Source: an uncultured Hyphomicrobiales bacterium (GTDB lineage: Bacteria; Pseudomonadota; Alphaproteobacteria; Rhizobiales; Xanthobacteraceae). Taken from it: a stretch of 33,461 nt of DNA. Of this stretch, positions 23,588 through 31,775 are shown piece by piece. Within the stretch, counting starts at the first letter, position 1. Each line of letters begins with the position of its first letter. The notes under the pieces were generated by a model that was not told the DNA's origin, ran no database searches, and saw nothing but the letters and a program-made list of their open reading frames with translations. The position numbers and the translations under genes were made by a program. The stretch lies in contig CAIMEA010000224.1 of the NCBI GenBank assembly GCA_903839845.1, positions 1 to 33,461 of the forward strand. The letters are read 5' to 3'.

Positions 23588-24901
23588 ATGACCAAGCCCC
23601 TCCGAGTCGGTGTCGCCGGCCTAGGCACTGTCGGCGCCGCCTTGATCGCCCAGGTCGCGGCGCAGCGCGCGCAACTGACAGCGCGCTGCGGTCGGCCGAT
23701 CGAGATCGTCGCCGTCTGCGCGCGCTCCAAGGTAAAGAACCGCGGCGTCGATCTCAAGAAAATGAAATGGTTCTCCGATCCCGTCGAACTGGCGGGTGAC
23801 CCCGGCATCGACCTGTTCGTCGAACTGATGGGCGGCTCAGGCGACCCGGCAAAAACCGCCGTCGAATTCGCGCTCGCCTCCGGCAAATCGGTGGTCACCG
23901 CCAACAAGGCCTTGCTCGCCAAGCACGGCGTCAAACTGGCGCAACTGGCCGAGAAGAGCGCCGTCTCGCTCAATTACGAAGCGGCGGTCGGCGCGGCGAT
24001 CCCGATCGTCAAGACATTGCGCGAAGGCCTCACCGGCAATTCGATCAACCGCATCTACGGCATTCTCAACGGCACCTGCAATTACATCCTCACAAGGATG
24101 GAACAAGAGAAGCTGTCCTTCGCCGAATGCCTGAAGCAGGCGCAGCAGCTCGGTTACGCAGAAGCCAATCCGGCGTTCGACATCGAGGGCCACGACACCG
24201 CGCAGAAACTCTCGCTGCTCGCCAGTCTTGCGTTCGGCACCAAGGTCGATCAGAGCGCTATTTATGTCGAAGGCATTTCGTCGATCGCCGCGGCCGATCT
24301 CGCCGCGGCGGACGAACTTGGTTATCGCGTGAAACTGCTCGGCGTCGCGGTCAAGACGCCGCAAGGCATCGAGCAGCGCGTGCATCCGACCATGGTGCGC
24401 AAGGACTCGTCGATTGCGCAGGTGATGGGCGTGACCAATGCCGTGACCGTCGACGCCGAGGGCATCAATCCGATTACCTTGATCGGCCCGGGCGCCGGCG
24501 GCGCCGCCACCGCCTCGGCAGTCTTGTCAGACATTGCCGATGTCGCGCGCGGCCATATGACGCCGCCATTCGGCCGGCCGACGGCGAGCCTTTCCAGCGT
24601 GCGCAAGGCGCCGATGCAGCGCCACGAAGGCGGCTATTACATAAGGCTGATGGCGCGCGACAAGCCCGGCACCGCGGCGAGCATTGCGACACGGCTGGCC
24701 GAACAGGAAATCTCGCTGGAGTCGATTGTCCAACGCCACCCCAAGGACGGGCCGAGCGCCGATACCGCCAAGGGTTCGGTACCGGTCATATTGATTACCT
24801 ATGCGACCAGCGAGGATGGCGTGCGCAAAGCCCTTGCCGCTGTGGGCCGGGACAAGGTCATCTCTGGCCGTCCGCAGGTGATCCGGATAGAGAAGAACTA
24901 G
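23588..24901 (+). CDS. hom: Homoserine dehydrogenase
   Basis: Hom reduces aspartate semialdehyde to homoserine with NAD(P)H, the branch point to threonine and methionine. The 437-residue protein has the Rossmann motif GLGTVG (residues 11-16), VTANKALLAKHG, NYEAAVGAAIPIVKTLREGL, GILNGTCNYILTRME, and a catalytic region around EGHDTAQKLSLLASLAFG. A C-terminal ACT domain (about 350-435) is the likely site of threonine feedback. It follows the aminotransferase after 17 bases with no clear Shine-Dalgarno and is probably co-transcribed. A terminator follows at once. Confidence 0.97.
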   Translation: MTKPLRVGVAGLGTVGAALIAQVAAQRAQLTARCGRPIEIVAVCARSKVKNRGVDLKKMKWFSDPVELAGDPGIDLFVELMGGSGDPAKTAVEFALASGKSVVTANKALLAKHGVKLAQLAEKSAVSLNYEAAVGAAIPIVKTLREGLTGNSINRIYGILNGTCNYILTRMEQEKLSFAECLKQAQQLGYAEANPAFDIEGHDTAQKLSLLASLAFGTKVDQSAIYVEGISSIAAADLAAADELGYRVKLLGVAVKTPQGIEQRVHPTMVRKDSSIAQVMGVTNAVTVDAEGINPITLIGPGAGGAATASAVLSDIADVARGHMTPPFGRPTASLSSVRKAPMQRHEGGYYIRLMARDKPGTAASIATRLAEQEISLESIVQRHPKDGPSADTAKGSVPVILITYATSEDGVRKALAAVGRDKVISGRPQVIRIEKN

Positions 24902-24904
24902 GCG

Positions 24905-24927
24905 ATCGGCTTTAGCCGCCGATTTTT
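24905..24927 (+). terminator. Intrinsic terminator after hom
   Basis: ATCGGC (24905-24910) pairs with GCCGAT (24918-24923) around a seven-base loop, followed by Ts to 24927. It begins 4 bases after the hom stop codon. The stem is short, so read-through into glpX is possible. Confidence 0.65.
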
Positions 24928-24958
24928 CAGCGATAGTATTTGTAAGAGGAACGCCACG

Positions 24959-25951
24959 ATGGCTTCGATCACTGTCCAGCCCGAATTGCTGCTGGAGCGC
25001 ATTCTCACCCTCGAAATCGTGCGCGTGACCGAGCGCGCCGCGGTTTCGGCTGCGCGCCTGCGCGGACGCGGCCTGGACAAGGCCTCCGATCAGGCCGCGG
25101 TCGACGCCATGCGGCGCGAACTCAACAAGCTGCCGATCGACGGCACGGTGGTGATCGGTGAGGGCGAGATCGACGAAGCGCCGATGCTGTTCATCGGCGA
25201 AAAGGTCGGCAACAAAAACGGCCCGAAGGTCGACATCGCCGTCGACCCGCTCGAAGGCACGGTGCTCTGCGCCAAGAACATGCCGGGCTCGATCGCCACC
25301 ATCGCCATGGCCGACGGCGGCACGCTGCTGCATGCGCCGGACTGCTATATGGACAAGATCGCCATCGGTCCGGGCTATCCGAAGGGCACGGTCGATCTCG
25401 ATGCCTCGGCCGAGGACAACATCATCAGTCTGGCCAAGGCCAAAGGCGTCAAGCCGTCGGAAATCACCGCCATTCTGCTCGACCGTCCACGCCATGCCGA
25501 CAAGATCGCCGCCATCCGCAAATTGGGCGCCGCGGTCAGTCTGATCAGCGACGGCGACGTCGCCGGCGTCATTCATTGCGCCGAGGCGAAGACCGGCATC
25601 GACATTTATCTCGGCAGCGGCGGCGCGCCGGAAGGCGTTCTGTCGGCGGCTGCGCTGCGCTGCATCGGCGGTCAGATGCAGACGCGGCTGATCATTGACA
25701 CCGAAGCGCTGCAAGAACGTATCCGCAAGATGGGCATCAAGGACGCGCGGAAGAAATACGAGATCGAGGACATGGTGAAAGGCGATTGCCTGTTCGCCGC
25801 CACCGGCGTCACCACCGGCGCGATGCTGCGCGGCGTGATCTTCGGCAAGGACATGATCGAGACAGAAACTGTTGTTATGCGCTCGGCGACCGGCACCGTG
25901 CGGCGCGTCATCGGCGAACACCGCCAATTCGGCAAATTTCATCTGGATTGA
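24959..25951 (+). CDS. glpX: Class II fructose-1,6-bisphosphatase
   Basis: GlpX removes the C1 phosphate from fructose 1,6-bisphosphate in gluconeogenesis and, in autotrophs, the Calvin cycle. Some members also act on sedoheptulose bisphosphate. The 330-residue length is normal. Metal and substrate motifs are GEGEIDEAPMLFIGEKVG (about 67-84), DPLEGTVLCAKNMPGSIA (96 onwards) and GSGGAPEGVLSAAALRC. AGAGG lies before the ATG. It sits between hom and recJ. A complex palindromic repeat follows the gene. Confidence 0.96.
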   Translation: MASITVQPELLLERILTLEIVRVTERAAVSAARLRGRGLDKASDQAAVDAMRRELNKLPIDGTVVIGEGEIDEAPMLFIGEKVGNKNGPKVDIAVDPLEGTVLCAKNMPGSIATIAMADGGTLLHAPDCYMDKIAIGPGYPKGTVDLDASAEDNIISLAKAKGVKPSEITAILLDRPRHADKIAAIRKLGAAVSLISDGDVAGVIHCAEAKTGIDIYLGSGGAPEGVLSAAALRCIGGQMQTRLIIDTEALQERIRKMGIKDARKKYEIEDMVKGDCLFAATGVTTGAMLRGVIFGKDMIETETVVMRSATGTVRRVIGEHRQFGKFHLD

Positions 25952-25958
25952 GATTGTC

Positions 25959-26062
25959 GTCCCGGCCATAGCCGTTCGAAGAACGGCGTTCTTTCAGAAC
26001 GCTTATGGGCGGGGACCCAGCTCTTCCAAGTCCAAGCGCTGGATTCCCGCCTTGGCGGGAAT
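25959..26062. repeat. Composite palindromic intergenic repeat between glpX and recJ
   Basis: Three nested structures are visible. The arms 25959-25977 and 25997-26016 are imperfect reverse complements (GTCCCGGCCATAGCCGTTC against GAACGCTTATGGGCGGGGAC). Inside them AAGAACG-G-CGTTCTT (25979-25993) is a perfect palindrome. Downstream ATTCCCGCC-TT-GGCGGGAAT (26043-26062) is a perfect hairpin. Sequences like the last are widespread as interspersed palindromes in Bradyrhizobium-related genomes from memory. This is probably a dispersed REP-like unit and may act as mRNA 3'-end or terminator. Confidence 0.7.
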
Positions 26063-26110
26063 GAAGGCGTTTGACGTGCACCGGGCCCTCGAACTCCCTA
26101 TATTGCCCGC

Positions 26111-27931
26111 ATGGCAAATATCACCGCCCTGCCGGTAGACCTGTCGAGCGAACGCTACTTCCTCGACGTTGCACCGTCGGCGACCGGGCGCGCCTGGCGC
26201 GACCGGCTGGATGCGCGCGGCGTGGCGCGCGCCACCACGATTACGCAGCGCCTTGGCACGCCCGAACTGCTGGCCCGCGTGCTGGCAGGCCGTGGCGTGG
26301 AAGCCGACGAGGCGGAGGCCTATCTCGATCCGACCATCAAGAATTTGATGCCCGATCCGTCGGTGTTGACCGACATGGCGGCGGCCAGCGCGCGGATCGC
26401 CGATGCGGTCGTGCGCGGTGAAAAGGTCGCGATCTTCGGCGATTATGATGTCGATGGCGCCACCTCGGCGGCGCTGCTCACCCGCTATCTGCGGCAATGC
26501 GGCCTTGATCCGATCGTGCATATTCCGGATCGCATCTTTGAGGGCTACGGCCCGAATGTCGACGCGATCAAAAGCTTTGCCGAAAAAGACGTGACGCTGC
26601 TGGTCACGGTCGATTGCGGCACCACCAGCAATGTGACGCTGCTGGAAGCGGGTCCGCTCGGCATGGATGTCGTGATCCTCGATCATCATCAGGCCGACGT
26701 CGAGCTGCCGAAGGCGGTCGCGATCGTCAATCCGAACCGCGCCGACGATCTGTCGGGCTTGGGTTATCTCTGCGCCGCCGGCATCGTGTTCATGACCCTG
26801 GTGGCGTTGACCCGCGAATTGCGCGCGCGCGACTATTTCACCAGTGCGCGGCCGGCGCCCGATCTGTTGTCGATGCTCGATCTGGTGGCGCTTGGCACTG
26901 TCGCCGACGTGGTGCCGCTCAAAGGCCTCAACCGCGCCTTCGTCACCAAGGGATTGATCGCGCTGCGCCGGCGCGAGCAGGTCGGTCTGACCGCGCTGAT
27001 GGATGCGGCACGTCTTAACGGTCCGCCGGAGGCCTTTCATCTAGGCTTTCTGTTGGGTCCGCGTATCAATGCCGGCGGCCGCATCGGCCGCGCCGATCTC
27101 GGCGTGCGCTTGATGCTGGAAGACGATTCAATCGAGGCCGGACGTATCGCCGCCGAGCTGGACCGTCTGAATGGCGAGCGCCGGCTGATCGAAGTCGCGG
27201 CGGTCGCCCAGGCCGAAGCCGAAGCCATGGCCGCGCTCGGCATCGAGGAGACCGGCGCTATTGTCGTCACCGCGCAGGAGGGCTGGCATCCCGGCGTGGT
27301 CGGGCTGGTGGCGGCGCGGCTAAAGGAGCGTTTCGGCCGGCCGGCTTTTGCGATTGCGCTGGAGCCGGGCGGAACCGGGACCGGTTCGGGACGCTCGATT
27401 GCCGGCGTCGATCTCGGCCGCGCTGTGCGTCAGGCGGTGCAAGACGGTTTGCTGATCAAAGGCGGCGGGCACGCGATGGCGGCGGGTGTCACATTGCGTA
27501 AAGGTGCGCTGGGTGCCTTCCGCGCATTTATGGAACAGACCTTGTCGGCGTCGGTCGAGGTGTCGCGACGTGACAGCGCGTTGAAGATCGACGGCGCAGT
27601 GAGCGCCGGCGCGGTGACGCCGGCTTTGTGCGCGATGCTGGCAAAGGCCGGGCCCTATGGCGCCGGCAATCCGGAGCCGGTGCTGGCATTGCCGGCGCAT
27701 ACGTTGGCTTATGTGGACCCGGTCGGCGAGAACCACATTCGCGCGCGCTTCAAATCCGGCGATGGCAAATTCGTCAATGCGATTGCGTTCCGCGTCGTCG
27801 GGACTCCGCTCGGCAAGGCCTTGCTCGACAACCGCGGCCGGCAGATGCACGCCGCCGGTTACCTCACGGTCGATCGCTGGCAGGGCGACGAGCGCGTACA
27901 GATGCGGTTGATCGACGTCGCGGTGAGCTGA
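26111..27931 (+). CDS. recJ: Single-stranded-DNA-specific exonuclease RecJ
   Basis: RecJ degrades single-stranded DNA 5' to 3' in RecF-pathway recombination, mismatch repair and base excision repair. The 606-residue protein has the DHH phosphoesterase motifs FGDYDVDGATSAALL (DYDVDG at 111-116) and ILDHHQAD (DHH at 191-193), then VALGTVADVVPL, the LGPRINAGGRIG block, and the DHHA1 part with SGRSIAGVDLGRAVRQA and GGGHAMAAGVTL. The C-terminal OB-like region ends in MRLIDVAVS. The Shine-Dalgarno is poor. It is the last gene of the plus-strand run that began at 21857. Confidence 0.97.
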   Translation: MANITALPVDLSSERYFLDVAPSATGRAWRDRLDARGVARATTITQRLGTPELLARVLAGRGVEADEAEAYLDPTIKNLMPDPSVLTDMAAASARIADAVVRGEKVAIFGDYDVDGATSAALLTRYLRQCGLDPIVHIPDRIFEGYGPNVDAIKSFAEKDVTLLVTVDCGTTSNVTLLEAGPLGMDVVILDHHQADVELPKAVAIVNPNRADDLSGLGYLCAAGIVFMTLVALTRELRARDYFTSARPAPDLLSMLDLVALGTVADVVPLKGLNRAFVTKGLIALRRREQVGLTALMDAARLNGPPEAFHLGFLLGPRINAGGRIGRADLGVRLMLEDDSIEAGRIAAELDRLNGERRLIEVAAVAQAEAEAMAALGIEETGAIVVTAQEGWHPGVVGLVAARLKERFGRPAFAIALEPGGTGTGSGRSIAGVDLGRAVRQAVQDGLLIKGGGHAMAAGVTLRKGALGAFRAFMEQTLSASVEVSRRDSALKIDGAVSAGAVTPALCAMLAKAGPYGAGNPEPVLALPAHTLAYVDPVGENHIRARFKSGDGKFVNAIAFRVVGTPLGKALLDNRGRQMHAAGYLTVDRWQGDERVQMRLIDVAVS

Positions 27932-28053
27932 ATCGTTCTCGGCGCGATTTTTCTTCAATCGTGCGCGTCAAAGGTCAATTTTGCTCAGACGGCGGCTTCC
28001 GAGCAGCACACTATCAAACTGCCTAGACCCTGACCTAGGTGTTCTCGTAAGCG

Positions 28054-28088
28054 TCCCCGCCCGATGCTCCCCCAGCAGCGGGCGGGGA
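28054..28088. terminator. Strong GC-rich hairpin between convergent recJ and small hypothetical gene
   Basis: TCCCCGCCCG (28054-28063) and CGGGCGGGGA (28079-28088) pair perfectly. After one A/G mismatch, TGC and GCA extend the stem to a seven-base loop. Neither strand has a T run after it. Its place between convergent genes suggests a shared 3'-end structure. Confidence 0.5.
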
Positions 28089-28108
28089 GTACGCGCGGGA
28101 ATTAAGCG

Positions 28109-28441
28109 TCAGCCGATGGCCGAACGGGTTGGTCGGTTTGCCGCCGGAATGATGCGGCGGGAAATCTTGCGCTCGACAACGATGGTGCGCGGCGCCGAAG
28201 CCGAGCCGGTAAACACCACGGATTTGACCGCGTCGCGGCGCGGCGGGGCCAGCTTGGCCAGTTCGGCGCGAACCTGGTCTCGCGGCAAACCCATCAGAGC
28301 GGCGGCGAAATCGGCTTGTTCGTCGAGGTCGTCGGTGAGGCCCTGGGCGGCGGTGATGGCCTCGGCCAAAGTCGGCATTTCCTCGCGGACGCGGCGGGTG
28401 CCGTATTTGGTATTCCAGGTATTGTTATTGTTTTTGCTCAT
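28109..28441 (-). CDS. Small hypothetical protein
   Basis: I do not recognise a named family. The 110-residue product starts with MSKNNNNTWNTKYGTRRVR, has an acidic central part (PTLAEAITAAQGLTDDLDEQADFAAALMG) likely to be helical, a PRDQVRAELAKL stretch, and a basic C-terminus with RTIVVERKISRRI. There is no signal peptide or membrane segment, so it is soluble. The helical core followed by a basic tail could bind nucleic acid or ribosomes, but this is speculation. AT-rich sequence upstream fits a promoter for it. Codon use is like that of the neighbours, which supports a real gene. Confidence 0.7.
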   Translation of the reverse strand: MSKNNNNTWNTKYGTRRVREEMPTLAEAITAAQGLTDDLDEQADFAAALMGLPRDQVRAELAKLAPPRRDAVKSVVFTGSASAPRTIVVERKISRRIIPAANRPTRSAIG

Positions 28442-28588
28442 CTTTTCGCTCTCGGCAGACTCAATGTAAGGACCACTATGCCGTATATGGTGCGGTGCAG
28501 CAATATAAATAGAGCGGTGCGGTAAAAGTTCCCCAGCCAGCTTGCCAAGGATTTCTCTGCGGGCACGATCCGAAGAAGGGGCGTAGCT

Positions 28589-30211
28589 TTAGCGCCGCAT
28601 CATGCCGCCCAGCGTCCCGCGCACGATGGCGCGGCCGATGGTGCCGCCGGTCTTGCCGCCCATTGACCGGCCGAGATCGGCGGCAATCTGTCCGGCGACG
28701 CGGTTGGCAACCGAGCGGGTGACTTCGCGCGCGACCAGCTGTCCGGTCGAGAGTCGCGTGCCGCGCGGCGCGTTGGTGCCGAAAAATCCGCCGAGCAACC
28801 CGCCGATACCGCCAAGGATGCCGCCACCGGCGGCCTGACCCGGCGCCGGGGCGGGCGGCTGACCGGGGGCTTGTCCAGGAGCTTGGCCTTGCGCAGGGGC
28901 GGTCACCGTGGTTGTGCCGGCCTTGGCGCGTTCGGCGAGAACCTCATAGGCGGATTCTGAATCGATCTGTTGTTCGTATTTGCCCTTCACCGGGCTCGCC
29001 TGAATGATCGCCTTGCGTTCTTCCGGCGTGATGACGCCGAGGCGGGCCGAGGGCGGAGCGATCATCGCCCGCTCGACCAGCGACGGGATGCCATTGCCTT
29101 CCAGGAAGGAGACCAGCGCTTCGCCTTTGCCAAGCTCCATGATGACTTTGGCGGTATCGAGCTTCGGATTGGCGCGAAACGTTTCGGCGGCGGCCTTGAC
29201 GGCCTTTTGATCGCGCGGTGTGAAGGCGCGCAGCGCGTGCTGCACACGGTTGCCCATTTGCGCCAAGACGGTGTCCGGTACGTCGAGCGGATTTTGCGTG
29301 ATGAAATAGACGCCGACGCCTTTCGAGCGGATCAGGCGCACGACCTGCTCGATCTTGTCGAGCAGTGGCTTGGGCGCGTCGTTGAACAACAGATGCGCCT
29401 CGTCGAAAAAGAACACGAGCTTCGGCTTTTCCGGATCGCCCACTTCCGGCATCTGCTCGAACAGTTCCGACAGAAGCCAGAGCAGGAACGTGCCGTAAAG
29501 CCGCGGATTTTCGATCAGCTTGTCGGCGGCGAGGATGTTGATGTAGCCGCGGCCGTCGCGGTCGGTGCGCATGAAATCCGCCAGCGCCAGCGCCGGCTCG
29601 CTGAAGAATTTGGTGCCGCCTTGGTTTTCCAGCACGAGCAACTGACGTTGAATGGTGCCGACGCTGGCCTTCGACACGTTGCCGTATTGCGTGGTCAATT
29701 CGTCGGCGTGCTCGGCGATCAGCGACAGCACCGCGCGCAAGTCCTTGAGATCGAGCAGGATCAAGCCCTGTTCGTCGGCGATGCGGAAGGCGATGTTCAG
29801 AACGCCTTCCTGCACGTCATTGAGATCGAGCAGACGAGACAGCAGCAGCGGGCCCATTTCCGAAATGGTGGCGCGGATCGGATGGCCCTGGACGCCGAAC
29901 AGATCCCACAGCATGGCCGGGAAGCGGTCGGGTTCGTAGTCGAAGCCCATGTCCTTGGCGCGCTTGACCAGAAAATCCTTGGCCTCGCCGGTCGCGGCGA
30001 TACCGGACAGGTCGCCTTTCACGTCAGCGGCAAAAACCGGCACGCCGGCCCGCGAAAAGCCTTCCGCCAGAACCTGGAGGGTGACGGTCTTGCCTGTACC
30101 GGTAGCGCCGGAAATGAGGCCGTGCCGATTGGCGAGCTTCAGCGTGAGATATTCCGGTTTCGTGTCGCTTTTGCCGACAAAAATCTTGCCGTCCTGTTCG
30201 ACCGTAGCCAT
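28589..30211 (-). CDS. HerA/YjgR-like P-loop ATPase (DUF853)
   Basis: The 540-residue ATPase belongs to the HerA-FtsK superfamily, YjgR branch. The Walker A motif is GATGTGKT (residues 35-42); a Walker B-type [12 protein letters not shown] follows in the middle, and [37 protein letters not shown] is characteristic of DUF853. Archaeal HerA moves along DNA in end resection, but the role of bacterial YjgR is not settled. The C-terminal part holds a Pro/Gly/Gln linker with repeats of APGQ (about 440-470) and a Gly-rich segment. The ATG at 30211 is preferred because the family starts just before the P-loop domain and AGGGG lies nine bases upstream. A longer frame to 30535 is not supported. Confidence 0.92.
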   Translation of the reverse strand: MATVEQDGKIFVGKSDTKPEYLTLKLANRHGLISGATGTGKTVTLQVLAEGFSRAGVPVFAADVKGDLSGIAATGEAKDFLVKRAKDMGFDYEPDRFPAMLWDLFGVQGHPIRATISEMGPLLLSRLLDLNDVQEGVLNIAFRIADEQGLILLDLKDLRAVLSLIAEHADELTTQYGNVSKASVGTIQRQLLVLENQGGTKFFSEPALALADFMRTDRDGRGYINILAADKLIENPRLYGTFLLWLLSELFEQMPEVGDPEKPKLVFFFDEAHLLFNDAPKPLLDKIEQVVRLIRSKGVGVYFITQNPLDVPDTVLAQMGNRVQHALRAFTPRDQKAVKAAAETFRANPKLDTAKVIMELGKGEALVSFLEGNGIPSLVERAMIAPPSARLGVITPEERKAIIQASPVKGKYEQQIDSESAYEVLAERAKAGTTTVTAPAQGQAPGQAPGQPPAPAPGQAAGGGILGGIGGLLGGFFGTNAPRGTRLSTGQLVAREVTRSVANRVAGQIAADLGRSMGGKTGGTIGRAIVRGTLGGMMRR

Positions 30212-30263
30212 GCGCTCTTGCCCCTCAAGCTTCGTCGCTCTGCGATATACCGCCCGCGGCGGC

Positions 30264-30283
30264 GTTGCACTGCAAGGTGCAAC
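30264..30283. promoter_or_regulatory. Operator-like inverted repeat upstream of the HerA-like gene
   Basis: GTTGCAC-N6-GTGCAAC is a perfect dyad, 53 bases upstream of the HerA-like start codon and inside the region where its promoter should lie. TTGCACTGCAA within it is a second, overlapping palindrome. The regulator is unknown. Confidence 0.5.
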
Positions 30284-30318
30284 ATTTGCCGCGGATCGGC
30301 AATCCGGCGCCTTGTCAA

Positions 30319-30933
30319 TCAGCGCAGATGTTTGGCGGGGTCCCAACCCTGGCTCGCAAGATGGGCCTCGCCGTATTCGATCGGCTCGTCTTCGAGCGGC
30401 GTCGCGAAGGTGTCGTTCCAGCGATTGAGAAAGCCGAATAATGCGATGACGCCTATAATCTCGACGACTTGTTCGTCGCTCCAGTGCTGTCGAAGCGTCG
30501 CAAACATTGCATCGGTCACGGCATTTGGGACACAAGCCGCGCCGACGGCGACGTCAAGCGCAGCTCGCTCGGCCGCATCGAACAATGGACTGTGTTGGTA
30601 GTCCCACACAGCGTCGATCTTGGCTTGATCGGTACCGATTTTGGCGGCGCCCTCCGCCGTGTGCGCTGTGCAGTACTGACAACCCGACGTGCGACTTGCG
30701 ACCAGCGAAATCAGCAGCTTCAGCTTGCGGTCCACCGTTCCGGCTGGGTCCCATATTGCCTGACTGAGTTTGGCATAGCCTTCGAGCAATCGCGGCACAC
30801 GTTGCATGGTGAGCTGACTGTTCGGGACGAACCCCATTCGCTTGCGCGCAATTTCGAGAGTTGGCACTACTTCCGGAATTGTGCCGATAGGCAATGGGGC
30901 GAGGCGCGGCGCCGGTCTTGTTTTTTGATCCAC
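30319..30933 (-). CDS. AhpD-like carboxymuconolactone decarboxylase family protein
   Basis: The 204-residue protein belongs to the CMD/AhpD-like fold. The redox-active CxxC with a nearby His is seen in [17 protein letters not shown] (Cys85 and Cys88), and later [20 protein letters not shown] and [21 protein letters not shown] complete the pattern, which fits the peroxidase-related group. It may reduce peroxides using thiols. The start is a GTG at 30933, seven bases from GGGAG; a TTG at 30939 is too close to that site. It lies downstream of the Cys-rich and ArsR genes on the same strand, but a 66-base gap with a hairpin and AT-rich sequence suggests its own promoter. Confidence 0.9.
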   Translation of the reverse strand: MDQKTRPAPRLAPLPIGTIPEVVPTLEIARKRMGFVPNSQLTMQRVPRLLEGYAKLSQAIWDPAGTVDRKLKLLISLVASRTSGCQYCTAHTAEGAAKIGTDQAKIDAVWDYQHSPLFDAAERAALDVAVGAACVPNAVTDAMFATLRQHWSDEQVVEIIGVIALFGFLNRWNDTFATPLEDEPIEYGEAHLASQGWDPAKHLR

Positions 30934-30999
30934 AGTCAAACTCCCTGAAATATTATTTTTATTGAATTAGCGTTCGCTGACGCGCTCGCCAGCGCGGCG

Positions 31000-31365
31000 T
31001 CACCTCATCACAAGAATCGGCGTCTCGCCGCCGTCGCACCGATAGCAACAGGACTGACACGCGCCTTTGCCCCCGTAACCGGCGCCCCATTCCTTGCTGC
31101 GCGAGTTCCTAACCCAGGCGCCGTAGCAGACTTTTTCACCGGCGTTGCAGGCGATCTTCACGGTGTGCGAACCGGAGTCCTTCAGCGAGTAAACCTCGCC
31201 ACCGCCCGGCCAGATGTGCCGGCGTCCGCTCGCGTATAATTCAAAATTGACGACGCTGCGATGCTCGCTTTTGAACCGCCAGGTGATCGTGTCGGCGCGG
31301 GCTGTTTGGGGCAGCAAAGGTTGCAGCAGGCAGACGACAAACGCGGCGACAGCAAGGCGCAACAT
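31000..31365 (-). CDS. Small secreted cysteine-rich protein of unknown function
   Basis: I do not recognise a named family. From the ATG at 31365 the product has 121 residues: a signal peptide (RLAVAAFVVCLLQPLLPQTARA), then a mature domain with six cysteines (73, 80, 103, 106, 107 and 110) and the blocks ITWRFKSEHRSVVNFELY, RRHIWPGGGEVYSLKDS and KVCYGAWVRNS. The C-terminal cluster CQSCCYRC could bind metal or form disulfides. TTGGAG stands eight bases before the ATG, which decides the start against an in-frame one at 31437. It follows the ArsR regulator by 37 bases, so it probably belongs to the thioredoxin-ArsR unit and may be a client or partner of the periplasmic thiol pathway. Confidence 0.8.
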   Translation of the reverse strand: MLRLAVAAFVVCLLQPLLPQTARADTITWRFKSEHRSVVNFELYASGRRHIWPGGGEVYSLKDSGSHTVKIACNAGEKVCYGAWVRNSRSKEWGAGYGGKGACQSCCYRCDGGETPILVMR

Positions 31366-31402
31366 ACGAACGCTCCAACATGGGTGAGATATGACCGGAC
31401 GA

Positions 31403-31747
31403 TCAGCGGCGACGCTGCTTGCGGCAGAACACGTCATAGATGGCGCCGATGACGACGCGGGCTTCGTCGCTGGCGAGATTGTAATAGATGGCCTTGCCGT
31501 CGCGCCGCGTCGATACCAGCCCGTCGGCGCGCAACCGCGCCAGTTGCTGCGAGACGGTCGGCTGGCGCAGCGACAGAATGTCTTCCAGTTCGCTCACCGA
31601 CTTCTCGCCCTCGGCGAGAATGCAAAGGATCATCAGCCGGCTTTCATGCGCCAGGGCTTTGAGAAAATCGCTCGCGCGGCGGGCGTTGCCGACCATGCGC
31701 TCGAGCTCTCCCGAACGGTTGTTCCTATCGAGTTGCTGCAGGTTCAT
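31403..31747 (-). CDS. Second BigR/SqrR/SoxR-type ArsR-family repressor
   Basis: The 114-residue regulator has the winged-helix core ALAHESRLMILCILAEGEKSVSELEDILSLRQPTVSQQLARLRADGLV and the wing STRRDGKAIYYNL. Cysteines stand at residues 42 and 108, the same numbers as the redox pair described for Xylella BigR, so a sulfane-sulfur or thiol sensor is likely. It lies between a periplasmic thioredoxin and a secreted Cys-rich protein and opposite ccdA. In Paracoccus, the ArsR protein SoxR, thioredoxin SoxS and CcdA-like SoxV form a comparable set. No sox structural genes are in the window. Its operator is probably in the 32175-32272 divergent region. Confidence 0.88.
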   Translation of the reverse strand: MNLQQLDRNNRSGELERMVGNARRASDFLKALAHESRLMILCILAEGEKSVSELEDILSLRQPTVSQQLARLRADGLVSTRRDGKAIYYNLASDEARVVIGAIYDVFCRKQRRR

Positions 31748-31775
31748 CGGTCACCACTATTCAGTCTATCGTCCA

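Noticed and set aside
24527-25969. 480-codon open frame on the minus strand
   Set aside because: It runs antisense through the end of hom and all of glpX; both sense genes are well supported.
28442-28588. Promoter-like TTGCTG and CATAGT boxes upstream of the small hypothetical gene
   Set aside because: The -10 box is poor and AT-rich sequence alone gives such matches. A promoter must lie there, but its exact place is not decided.
28970-30601. 543-codon open frame on the plus strand
   Set aside because: It is antisense to the HerA-like ATPase with intact Walker motifs and is not supported by any domain or ribosome-binding site.
30974-30998. Possible hairpin TGACGC...GCGTCA between the Cys-rich and AhpD-like genes
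   Set aside because: The stem is interrupted and no T run follows on the minus strand. It is plausible as a 3'-end structure, but too weak to list as a terminator.
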